Shown here: positions 7,652 through 14,093 of the stretch, piece by piece
Layout: each line of letters starts with the position of its first letter
Position numbering within the stretch: position 1 is the stretch's first letter
Assembly (NCBI GenBank): GCA_964393845.1
Contig: CAYMUX010000017.1
Span: 1 to 37,304 of the forward strand
Reading direction: 5' to 3'
Source of the DNA: UBA6902 sp964393845
Lineage (GTDB): Bacteria > Nitrospirota > Thermodesulfovibrionia > UBA6902
DNA length: 37,304 nucleotides
Made by a program: the position numbers and the translations under genes
Notes under the pieces: model-generated
What the model saw: only the letters and a program-made list of their open reading frames with translations
The model's database searches: none
Told to the model about the DNA's origin: nothing

Positions 7652-8988
7652 TCAGTCCTGTAGTTCATCTCTATCTTAAAGGTATTGTTTGTCAGATCAA
7701 TTGACCTGTTTGTAACTTCCAGATTTTCTGTTTTACCCAGGGCATCGATTATGTCTTTGAGTGACGTCTGCAAGGAAGAATAAGTATCGGCAAAACTCGT
7801 TCCGCTTATTTCAACAACTAAAGGATTACTTTCATTGGCCCTGGCGTCTATCGAATCGAATTTCAAATCCCGTGCAGTTATCCCGCCTAAGGACACTAAG
7901 AGTTTGTGGATATCCGGAGCTGTCCTGTTCAGGAAGTCCACTGCCGGTCTGTACTGCCGTATCTCCTCCTCTTTTGATGCATATTTAGAGAATATATTTT
8001 TCATATCCGCCATGTCCTTCACGGATGATTCTACCGAACGCTTTACTGCGGCGGAGTCTTTTGCTTCATTAAATATAAAGCCCATGCATAAGACAGCCAA
8101 TATAACAAAAATCATGGAAGCATATGCAAAGTAACTCTTTAATAGATTAGTATTTTTAAATTCCCTGCTCAGGATATTTGATGACCCCTGCGCAAAGAAG
8201 GAGGCAACAGGCAGGATAAAGTCATTATAAGTTTCCCTGCTGCAATGAATGTTATTGGTCATGGATAGACTTGCCAGAGGCGAGGAAGGCAAGGTACTGA
8301 TATCCTGCGCCGCGGATAAATCACCCATAAGCAGGACCGATGAAGGATTTATCCTGAGACTTTGAAAACAGTAGGTTAAGGTCATATTTATATTCTGAAT
8401 GTCATAATCAGTAAACCCTTTTTCATATGATTCATAATTTCTGATAAAGTTTATGGCCCCGTTTTTTGTTAGAAAGACCAGCCGTTCATTCCCTGTGCCG
8501 AAGACCCCCATGAAGCCTTCTCTCTCCTCCCCAGGACCGAATAATGATACAGCGGAGAAGACAGAAGGGTATATTGCCTTAACCGTCTTGCCGTTATCAT
8601 AGAATCTACCGACAACGTTCTTAAGGCCGTCATTGCTTACTGCGTAATAAAAAACCTCCAAGGCCTTCTTATTTTCAACGACCCGCTCCCCGATCAGGTT
8701 GTATACGAAGACGAAGTCTTTTTCCCCGGAGGCCTTTCTTATTTTTGATTCAATAAGTTTGCCCAGATATTTGGATTTTACTATTGGAATTGTCAATACG
8801 CCATAAAAGGCCCCTTTGAATTCACAGGTTACAATATACTCCGTGGCTTTATCTCCCTGGAGGTAAGCATCGAGATTGCTGTCCGGGATGACTTCTGTTC
8901 TGTCAACCGAGAGATTATGTCCTTTTAAGGAAGCGTGGACGATTTTTACCTGGTTTCCTTCAAAGCTGACTGCAACGGTCTTACTCAA
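7648..8988 (-). CDS. PilM-PilN/GspL-type fusion protein
   Basis: A 446-residue first gene of the pilus operon. Residues 1-270 resemble a cytoplasmic actin-like PilM/GspL domain (start SKTVAVSFEGNQVKIV, FGTGNERLVFL near 163). A single membrane helix lies at about 286-306. After it come a coiled-coil-like stretch (about 310-345) and a periplasmic domain of PilN type (about 350-446). PilM and PilN are separate in classical type IV pili but joined in GspL and MSHA-type systems. The start codon is TTG at 8986-8988 with AGGAG seven bases upstream; no closer ATG fits the family start. The 219-bp gap upstream separates it from comM, so it probably has its own promoter, which I could not pinpoint. Confidence 0.78.
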   Translation of the reverse strand: MSKTVAVSFEGNQVKIVHASLKGHNLSVDRTEVIPDSNLDAYLQGDKATEYIVTCEFKGAFYGVLTIPIVKSKYLGKLIESKIRKASGEKDFVFVYNLIGERVVENKKALEVFYYAVSNDGLKNVVGRFYDNGKTVKAIYPSVFSAVSLFGPGEEREGFMGVFGTGNERLVFLTKNGAINFIRNYESYEKGFTDYDIQNINMTLTYCFQSLRINPSSVLLMGDLSAAQDISTLPSSPLASLSMTNNIHCSRETYNDFILPVASFFAQGSSNILSREFKNTNLLKSYFAYASMIFVILAVLCMGFIFNEAKDSAAVKRSVESSVKDMADMKNIFSKYASKEEEIRQYRPAVDFLNRTAPDIHKLLVSLGGITARDLKFDSIDARANESNPLVVEISGTSFADTYSSLQTSLKDIIDALGKTENLEVTNRSIDLTNNTFKIEMNYRTE

Positions 8989-9120
8989 ACCGGTTCTCCT
9001 TGACTATGACTGATGAATTATTTGATCCCAGTTAATGGTATATGCATATCTTTCGGCTTTTTTAAAAAAAACATAACCGAATAATCAAATAAATACACAT
9101 TAAGAAAAAAATCATCTTTT

Positions 9121-9136
9121 CCGGGCGGCCTCCCGG
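9121..9136 (-). terminator. Possible comM terminator hairpin
   Basis: On the minus strand, after the comM stop, the GC-rich inverted repeat ccgggaggccgcccgg (9121-9136) is followed by aaaagatga and then seven T. The stem is strong, but the U-run starts nine bases later than in a standard intrinsic terminator. It may end comM transcription or be the folded leader of the pilus operon. I looked for c-di-GMP riboswitch hallmarks in 8989-9207 and did not find them. Confidence 0.3.
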
Positions 9137-9207
9137 CAACGGAAAGACTTGGGAGAAAGGCGGCTGCTGTGGCCATTACGGTCGTCACAAGCCCTATAGA
9201 CTTGTTC

Positions 9208-10740
9208 TTAAAACACCGCCCTATCCAAAGTTCTATATTGAATAGCCTCTGAGATGTGTTCGGCGGTAATCTTCTCTGATTTGGCAAGGTCAGCAATGGT
9301 CCTGCTGACCTTAAGTATTCTCGTATAAGCCCTTGCGGACAGTCCGAGTTTATGCATTGCGGTTTCAATAATATTTTGGGCATCCGGGGCAAGGACACAG
9401 TATTTTCTTGTGTGCTTTGATTTCATCTTGGCATTTGAGTAGATACTGTCTCTGGTGAATCTTTCAATCTGTATTTGTTTTGCCCTCTGGAGTCTGCCGC
9501 GTATTTTCTCCGAAGATTCTCCGCAATAATCCCTGGAAAGGTCTTTGTACGGCACCGCGGGAACTTCTACGTGGATATCTATTCTGTCGAGCAGGGGGCC
9601 CGATACCCGCTGCCTGTAACGGTGTACCTGATATGGGGAACAGGTACACTGATGACGGGTATCTCCAAGGTATCCGCAGGGACATGGATTCATGGCGCAT
9701 ACCAGCATTATCGAAGCCGGATATGTGATTGACGTAAGCGCCCTTGAAATAGTTACGGAACCATCTTCCAATGGTTGTCTCAGGACTTCAAGAACATTTC
9801 TCTTGAATTCCGGCAGTTCATCGAGGAATAAGACGCCGTTATGCGTGAGACTGACTTCTCCGGGTTTCGGGACAGCCCCTCCGCCAACCATTGCAACGTT
9901 TGATAGTGTATGATGCGGTGAGCGAAAAGGCCGGGTTGCGACAAGTGATTGCCCGTGGTTGAGAAGCCCCACTGCGCTATGAATTCTTGTGGTCTGCAAA
10001 GCTTCATCAAATGACATTTCCGGCAGTATCGTAGGGATTCTTCTGGCAAGCATTGTTTTGCCTGATCCCGGGGGGCCGATCATTAACATATTGTGCGAAC
10101 CAGCGGCTGCAACTTCAATGGCCCTTTTTACGTGTTCCTGTCCTTTCACGTCGGCAAAATCATCCTGATAAACCGAGTTTTCTTTCATGACAGATGATAT
10201 ATCGACATATGTCGGTTCAATGCCGTTCGAGCCTTTAAAGAATTCGATCAGTTCAGGCAGGCTTTCAAAACCGTACACTGTAACGTTGTCTACTACAGCG
10301 GCTTCTTCAGCATTTTGCCGGGGGAGGATTAAACCCTTGAGTTTATCTTCCCTTGCCTTGAGGGCCATAGATAGAGACCCCCTCACCGGCTTTATCCTTC
10401 CGTCTAATGATAATTCCCCCGAAATAAGATAACCTTTTACGGCATCAGGTTCGATAACACCTTCTGCAACTGTAATGCCTATAGCGATTGGGAGATCAAA
10501 TGCGGAACCTTCTTTTTTAATGTCAGCAGGGGCGAGATTAACGGTGATCTGTTTTAAAGGAAAGTTGAAGCCTGTATTCTTAAGAGCAGCTCGTACTCTG
10601 TCTTTACTTTCTTTAACAGCCGCATCCGGAAGCCCGACAGTGGAGAAATGAGGCAGTCCCTTTGAGGTAATATCGATCTCCACCTCAACAATATGTGCAT
10701 CAATTCCGATTAGTGTTGCACTGAGAATTTTAGAAAGCAT
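9208..10740 (-). CDS. comM: YifB/ComM family Mg-chelatase-like AAA+ ATPase
   Basis: A 510-residue protein of normal length for ComM, a hexameric helicase that promotes branch migration during natural transformation in bacteria where it has been studied. The N-terminal ChlI-type fold (about 1-170) includes GLPDAAVKESKDRVRAA and the LAPAD motif. Walker A is GPPGSGKTM at 222-230 and Walker B is VLFLDELPEF at 303-312. The cysteine cluster NPCPCGYLGD...CTC (Cys353, 355, 365, 367) is a family marker of the inserted zinc-finger-like loop. The C-terminal Mg-chelatase domain ends in RTLDRAVF. It is transcribed in the same direction as the pilus-like operon downstream. That pairing could indicate competence, although no comEA/comEC gene is in view. 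Confidence 0.95.
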   Translation of the reverse strand: MLSKILSATLIGIDAHIVEVEIDITSKGLPHFSTVGLPDAAVKESKDRVRAALKNTGFNFPLKQITVNLAPADIKKEGSAFDLPIAIGITVAEGVIEPDAVKGYLISGELSLDGRIKPVRGSLSMALKAREDKLKGLILPRQNAEEAAVVDNVTVYGFESLPELIEFFKGSNGIEPTYVDISSVMKENSVYQDDFADVKGQEHVKRAIEVAAAGSHNMLMIGPPGSGKTMLARRIPTILPEMSFDEALQTTRIHSAVGLLNHGQSLVATRPFRSPHHTLSNVAMVGGGAVPKPGEVSLTHNGVLFLDELPEFKRNVLEVLRQPLEDGSVTISRALTSITYPASIMLVCAMNPCPCGYLGDTRHQCTCSPYQVHRYRQRVSGPLLDRIDIHVEVPAVPYKDLSRDYCGESSEKIRGRLQRAKQIQIERFTRDSIYSNAKMKSKHTRKYCVLAPDAQNIIETAMHKLGLSARAYTRILKVSRTIADLAKSEKITAEHISEAIQYRTLDRAVF

Positions 10741-10909
10741 GTCCCCTTAAAGTTACTGATCCATCATTCTAACATTGATTAAACAAACCAATATAACACG
10801 TTCCCGGGATAGTTTATACTGTTATTTCTGACAGTTGTTTTCTATATTGAATAAATTTAAAATTCATCTTCTACTTCACTAAAAAAAATTCTAACTGGAG
10901 GGACATGGT

Positions 10910-11107
10910 GTGAGCAAAATTTTTGATTTATTATGGAAAAAGTCTGAAAACGATGGGAAGGCTCAATGGGAAAGGGTGGGGGTTATGCTCGTGAAAGAAG
11001 ACGGAAAGAAATCCATGAAACTTGACCTTCTTCCTGTGGGTGAGTGGGATGGCTGGCTGGTAGTGTCGGAGAGAAAGGCGAAGGGAAAAGAGAAAGAGCC
11101 GTTTTAG
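10910..11107 (+). CDS. Small conserved-looking protein of unknown function
   Basis: A 65-residue protein starting at GTG (10910-10912), seven bases after a strong GGAGGG ribosome-binding site (10897-10902); the ATG five bases earlier is in another frame and meets a stop at once. Sequence features are an N-terminal basic/hydrophobic helix, a WERVGVML strand, and a compact LDLLPVGEWDGWLVVSERK segment, followed by a highly charged Lys/Glu tail. The pattern (trp-hydrophobic strand, LDxxPxG) recalls small single-domain proteins found on plasmids and integrative elements, but I cannot assign a family with certainty. A clear terminator overlaps its end, so it is a monocistronic unit, divergent from comM. 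Confidence 0.6.
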   Translation: MSKIFDLLWKKSENDGKAQWERVGVMLVKEDGKKSMKLDLLPVGEWDGWLVVSERKAKGKEKEPF

Positions 11108-11115
11108 GGCTCTTT
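11093..11115 (+). terminator. Intrinsic terminator of the 65-residue gene
   Basis: A perfect 8-bp stem aaagagcc/ggctcttt encloses the loop gttttag, which contains the TAG stop codon of the gene. The downstream sequence is AT-rich with a T-run a few bases further on. Location and symmetry fit a Rho-independent terminator. Confidence 0.7.
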
Positions 11116-11171
11116 ATTACATTTAATTCTTTTTTATACCCCTCTGCTTTTGCGGCGGTTCCTTATAAATC

Positions 11172-11190
11172 CCCCCTTTGAAAAAGGGGG
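11172..11190. repeat. C-run/G-run hairpin between convergent genes
   Basis: The arms cccccttt (11172-11179) and aaaggggg (11183-11190) fold into an 8-bp hairpin with a 3-nt loop. It lies 10 bp after the end of the minus-strand toxin-antitoxin operon and may terminate it. The aaatcccccctttg...aaaggggg core also occurs in the larger repeats at 13387 and 18417. Confidence 0.5.
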
Positions 11191-11199
11191 CAGGGAGAG

Positions 11200-11415
11200 T
11201 TATCCTTTTAAAATGTCCTCGGCGGTAGTAAAAGATACCTTCTTCTTTTTTTCTTTTTCTTCGTATCTCGTTATAGTATTCAAGTCTAAGACATTCTCAT
11301 ACAACTCTACTAATGATTTTTTGATCAAAGCAGATTTATCCTCATGGAAATAGTCAGATAATTTTTTCAATATCTTTTCCTCATCACTATTAAATCTGAT
11401 AGAAATTACTCCCAT
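11200..11415 (-). CDS. RHH-type (DUF6290/RelB-like) antitoxin
   Basis: A 71-residue protein. Its first 45 residues fit a ribbon-helix-helix DNA-binding domain: a short beta strand GVISIRFN, then helix A (DEEKILKKLSDYF), a turn and helix B (KSALIKKSLVELYENV). The Lys-rich C-terminus would be the disordered toxin-binding tail. It is the second gene of the pair and overlaps the toxin gene by 10 bp. Antitoxins of this type bind their toxin and repress the shared operon through an inverted repeat; a candidate operator lies at 11674-11707. Confidence 0.75.
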   Translation of the reverse strand: MGVISIRFNSDEEKILKKLSDYFHEDKSALIKKSLVELYENVLDLNTITRYEEKEKKKKVSFTTAEDILKG

Positions 11416-11675
11416 TGTTTGTATACCTCCTCTCTCTTTTCAATAGAGATAACATAATAATCATTATGCTCAATGTAGAATATTGCCCTGTATTTACTCT
11501 TTCGTAAGCGATAGTACGCTCTCTTTTCCGATGACTTTAATTTTTTTATATCGAATAACCCTAAATCTCCAGTTGTCTCAAGGGCAATAAATGCATTATT
11601 GAATCTTGTAAATATCTCTTTAGGCAACGTCCCTTTCTTTACAGCTTTCTTGACCTCATTTTCATAATGAATCAC
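11406..11675 (-). CDS. RelE/ParE/HigB-fold toxin
   Basis: An 89-residue protein with the RelE/ParE toxin pattern: an N-terminal helix pair (ENEVKKAVKKGTLPKEIFTRFNNAF by position 4-28), then strands around LFDIKKLK, AYYRLRKSKYRAIFYIE and YYVISIEKREEVYK. The R-L-R-K-S-K-Y-R-A-I-F stretch is the typical central strand with the basic residues used for RNA or gyrase contact in the superfamily. Start is GTG (11673-11675); no upstream in-frame ATG exists before a TAA. No ribosome-binding site is visible, so initiation may be leaderless or inefficient. The toxin gene precedes the antitoxin, as in higBA rather than relBE. Confidence 0.75.
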   Translation of the reverse strand: MIHYENEVKKAVKKGTLPKEIFTRFNNAFIALETTGDLGLFDIKKLKSSEKRAYYRLRKSKYRAIFYIEHNDYYVISIEKREEVYKQWE

Positions 11676-11707
11676 AGTATATGTTTACATTGTATGACAT
11701 GCACTGT
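11674..11707. promoter_or_regulatory. Candidate operator of the toxin-antitoxin operon
   Basis: An imperfect inverted repeat has arms acagtatatgt (11674-11684) and acatgcactgt (11697-11707), matching at nine of eleven positions around a 12-bp spacer. It starts at the toxin GTG codon. A consensus -35 hexamer TTGACA on the minus strand (11705-11710) sits at its far edge. Placement across the promoter and start codon fits autorepression by the RHH antitoxin. The -10 hexamer is poor, so the promoter call is tentative. Confidence 0.45.
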
Positions 11708-11802
11708 CAAGATGATAATGGCATACAGGCATCCATTGTGAATCGGTTATAAATAACCCCCTCTAATCCCCCCTTGCCCCATTCTATTAAAGAGGTTATT
11801 AT

Positions 11803-13095
11803 ATGGACGTCTTTATCTTCAGCAGAAGCAGGCAATCAGGAGAAAGAGTGTCAAAGGTTCTGTCTTTATTTGAATTAAACCAACTCATCAGAACTATCAT
11901 AGATAATTCTATGCCTGATACATTTCTTGTGACTGCTGAAATAGCATCTTGTGATGTAAAGAACCACTGCTATCTGACTTTAGTGGATAAGGAAGAAGAT
12001 GCTATCAGGGCTGAGATAAGGGCCGTTATCTGGGCCAATAGGTATAATGTTATCGCGCCTGCATTTGAGGAGGCGACAGGGACGAAACTGTCCAAGGGGA
12101 TAAAGATACTTTTTCATGCAACTGTAAACTTCCACGAAAGATATGGCCTGAAACTTACTATCAACAACATTGACCCTTCATACACGATAGGGGAGATGGC
12201 TGTTAAAAGAAAGGAGATCCTGGAACGGCTGACAAAAGAAGGGTTGATATATAAAAACAGAGAGCTGGAATTCCCCCTTGTCCCTCAAAGGATCGGGATT
12301 ATCTCATCAGCCACAGCAGCAGGTTATGAAGATTTGATTACTCATTTAATAAACAATGCATACGGGTATAACTTTACCACCAGGCTGTATGAAGCAGTTA
12401 TGCAGGGAGACAGGGCGGAAGATTCTATTGTCAGTGCGTTAAATAAATGTGCGCAGGAAGCTTCTTCCCTGGATGTTGTTGTTATAGTCAGGGGAGGGGG
12501 AGGGCAGACTGATTTGCACTGTTTTGACAGCTATGAGATAGGTAAAACCATTGCCCTTTTGCCGCTTCCCGTTATCTCAGGTATTGGTCACCAGCGGGAT
12601 GTCACTGTGGTTGATGAAGTGGCAAGCATGAAGGCAAAGACCCCCACTGCAGTTGCTGATATGATTATTACGAGAGCAAAGGATTTTGAAGACAGGATCG
12701 ACTCATTTGCCCATGTTTTGTTTTACGGAGCGCGTAAGCTGACCACGGATATGAAAGAGAATCTTTCTTCTTTATCAAAACGACTCGCTGTTGCCACGGG
12801 GAATGAATTGCTGAATAATTTTCATTTAATTAATACGTGCATCAGGGGGCTTCAGTATTCTTTGAGATTTATACAGAACGAAAAACAGAAGCTCAAAGGG
12901 AGAGAAAGCAATATCAATCACTTGAATCCGGTAAATGTCCTTAAGCGTGGCTACAGTATTACTTACAATTACGGCAAAGCCGTTAAATCCGTATTTGACG
13001 TAGCAGATGGGGAAAGCATAAGGACGGTCCTGCATGAGGGTGAACTGATAAGTAAAGTTGAAAGTAAAATGAAAGGTCGAAAAAAAATAATGTAG
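11803..13095 (+). CDS. xseA: Exodeoxyribonuclease VII large subunit
   Basis: A 430-residue XseA. The N-terminal OB-fold domain covers about 18-115. The catalytic domain contains the family signatures GIISSATAAGYEDL (about 165-178), VIVRGGGGQTDL (about 228-239) and SGIGHQRDVTVVDEVA...KTPTAVAD (about 260-288). The C-terminal coiled-coil and RGYSI motif (384-388) are present. With XseB it forms the single-strand exonuclease VII. The open frame begins at ATG 11803 behind AGAGG, but a GTG at 11848 follows AGGAGA and would give the usual MSKVLSLFELN start; the latter is the more family-like start, with the first 15 residues unexplained. Confidence 0.95.
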   Translation: MDVFIFSRSRQSGERVSKVLSLFELNQLIRTIIDNSMPDTFLVTAEIASCDVKNHCYLTLVDKEEDAIRAEIRAVIWANRYNVIAPAFEEATGTKLSKGIKILFHATVNFHERYGLKLTINNIDPSYTIGEMAVKRKEILERLTKEGLIYKNRELEFPLVPQRIGIISSATAAGYEDLITHLINNAYGYNFTTRLYEAVMQGDRAEDSIVSALNKCAQEASSLDVVVIVRGGGGQTDLHCFDSYEIGKTIALLPLPVISGIGHQRDVTVVDEVASMKAKTPTAVADMIITRAKDFEDRIDSFAHVLFYGARKLTTDMKENLSSLSKRLAVATGNELLNNFHLINTCIRGLQYSLRFIQNEKQKLKGRESNINHLNPVNVLKRGYSITYNYGKAVKSVFDVADGESIRTVLHEGELISKVESKMKGRKKIM

Positions 13096-13106
13096 ATGGG
13101 CAGTAG

Positions 13107-13126
13107 GGGCGAACGGCCGTTCGCCC
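13107..13126. repeat. Perfect 20-bp palindrome in the xseA-xseB gap
   Basis: The 20-bp sequence gggcgaacggccgttcgccc is its own reverse complement and lies 11 bp after the xseA stop. It is preceded by tag and followed by ttgc, matching the TAGGGGC...GCCCTT frame of other palindromes at 24192, 29951 and 30004. No long T-run follows, so it may act as a transcript-stabilising or attenuating hairpin rather than a full terminator. Confidence 0.6.
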
Positions 13127-13169
13127 TTGCATTAATGACAATACAAATTTATCAAAGAGGTGGAAAATT

Positions 13170-13382
13170 ATGAACGATGCCCCAAGCTATAAAGATGCAA
13201 TCGCAGAAATAGAATCTATTGTCGAAGAAATAGAAAATGAAACGGTTGACGTGGATGTCTTGACTGAAAAGGTGAAAAGGGCATCTTTCTTAATTAAATC
13301 CTGCAAGAATAAATTGAGGAAGACAGATGATGAAATCAAGAAGGCCTTGAAGGAATTAGAAAAAGAGGATGATGCAGATTAA
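13170..13382 (+). CDS. xseB: Exodeoxyribonuclease VII small subunit
   Basis: A 70-residue all-helical protein typical of XseB: SYKDAIAEIESIVEEIENE (residues 5-23) followed by VDVDVLTEKVKRASFLIKSCKNKL, which corresponds to the conserved L-x-x-x-V-x-x-A-x-x-L-x-x-x-C-x-x-x-L helix. The acidic tail is common in this family. It follows xseA by 74 bp with a good AGAGGTGG ribosome-binding site, and several small subunits bind the C-terminus of one XseA in the known enzyme. Confidence 0.9.
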   Translation: MNDAPSYKDAIAEIESIVEEIENETVDVDVLTEKVKRASFLIKSCKNKLRKTDDEIKKALKELEKEDDAD

Positions 13383-13386
13383 GTTG

Positions 13387-13553
13387 TTTTTATCCCACTC
13401 TTTGGCAAAGAGGGGCGAGGGGAGATTTTTTGATTAAATTTTCCCATAAAATCCCCCTTAATCCCCCTTTTCCAAAGGGGGAGATCATTATGTGTTTGTG
13501 AAGATTGCTGTGATATAGGAAATCATGATGTGGTCAAAAAATCGGGGGAATTC
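13387..13553 (+). repeat. Dispersed intergenic repeat, copy A
   Basis: About 167 bp that recurs at 18417-18584, shifted by exactly 5030 bp over most of its length, with roughly ten differences counted by eye plus one single-base indel. It contains two hairpins: ctctttggcaaagag (one arm flanked by ccc/gggg) and cccccttttccaaaggggg. A non-palindromic tail of about 65 bp follows, including the conserved gtgtttgtgaagattgctg. Together with the yajC promoter it fills the 260-bp gap between xseB and yajC. There is no open frame of note. It looks like a non-autonomous element or a structured RNA/terminator module. Confidence 0.8.
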
Positions 13554-13568
13554 CTGCTATGCAAGCCC

Positions 13569-13598
13569 TTGATTAAAAAAACGCCGAAAAGTTATAGT
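13569..13598 (+). promoter_or_regulatory. Candidate sigma-70 promoter for yajC-secDF
   Basis: A TTGATT hexamer (13569-13574) and TATAGT (13593-13598) are separated by 18 bp, about 45 bp before the yajC start codon. It lies just after repeat copy A, which fits a fresh transcription start for the sec operon. Confidence 0.45.
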
Positions 13599-13642
13599 AT
13601 CAAGGTTTTAATTATCAATTCAATAAATTTGGAGGATATATA

Positions 13643-14086
13643 ATGTTTATTCCGTTAGAACAAAATTCCAGTCTTTTTGGGAGCAAAGTTAATAAATACA
13701 TATTGAAATTATCAGAAACGCTTCTATATATAACGTGTTTGCTCGCAGGGTCTGCGGATATAGTTTATGCCATGGCAGGCCAGCCGGGCGGCGGCGATGG
13801 AGGCGCCCAGGGGCCGGCTGCAATGATTCAATCATTTTTGCCCTTGATATTGATCTTTGTGATTTTTTATTTCCTTCTTATCAGGCCGCAGTCCAAGAAG
13901 GCCAAGGAGCATAAACAGGTGCTGGAGAATCTTAAAAAGGGCGATAAAATAATGACAAACGGCGGTATATACGGAATTATCGAAGATATTGATACCGATA
14001 CAGTGACCCTGAAAGTCGGCATTAAAGATGATGTCAGGATAAAGGTGAGCCGCGCCTATGTTGCGGGCTTGAGGACAAAGGAGTAA
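13643..14086 (+). CDS. yajC: Preprotein translocase subunit YajC
   Basis: A 147-residue YajC. The core is intact: membrane helix FLPLILIFVIFYFLLIRP (about 65-82), then QSKKAKEHKQVLENLKKGDKIMTNGGIYG by position 83-112 and a beta-rich C-terminal domain. YajC joins SecDF at the Sec translocon. The N-terminal part is unusual: about 60 extra residues with a second hydrophobic stretch (about 21-43) ending in ADIVYAMA, like a cleavable signal peptide, and a Gly-rich linker. The start is well supported by GGAGG at 13631-13635, so the extension is probably real. It is 7 bp from secD, the first gene of yajC-secD-secF. Confidence 0.92.
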   Translation: MFIPLEQNSSLFGSKVNKYILKLSETLLYITCLLAGSADIVYAMAGQPGGGDGGAQGPAAMIQSFLPLILIFVIFYFLLIRPQSKKAKEHKQVLENLKKGDKIMTNGGIYGIIEDIDTDTVTLKVGIKDDVRIKVSRAYVAGLRTKE

Positions 14087-14093
14087 TTTTTTA

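Noticed and set aside
8989..9207. Possible c-di-GMP riboswitch ahead of the pilus operon
   Set aside because: A ccgaaag stretch and a GC-rich hairpin are present, but the conserved GEMM core (such as a gacgcaaagcc-type segment) is absent on the minus strand.
9018..9398. Minus-strand frame of 126 codons overlapping the 3' end of comM
   Set aside because: It shares 191 bases with the comM coding region in another frame, has no recognisable motif and no ribosome-binding site.
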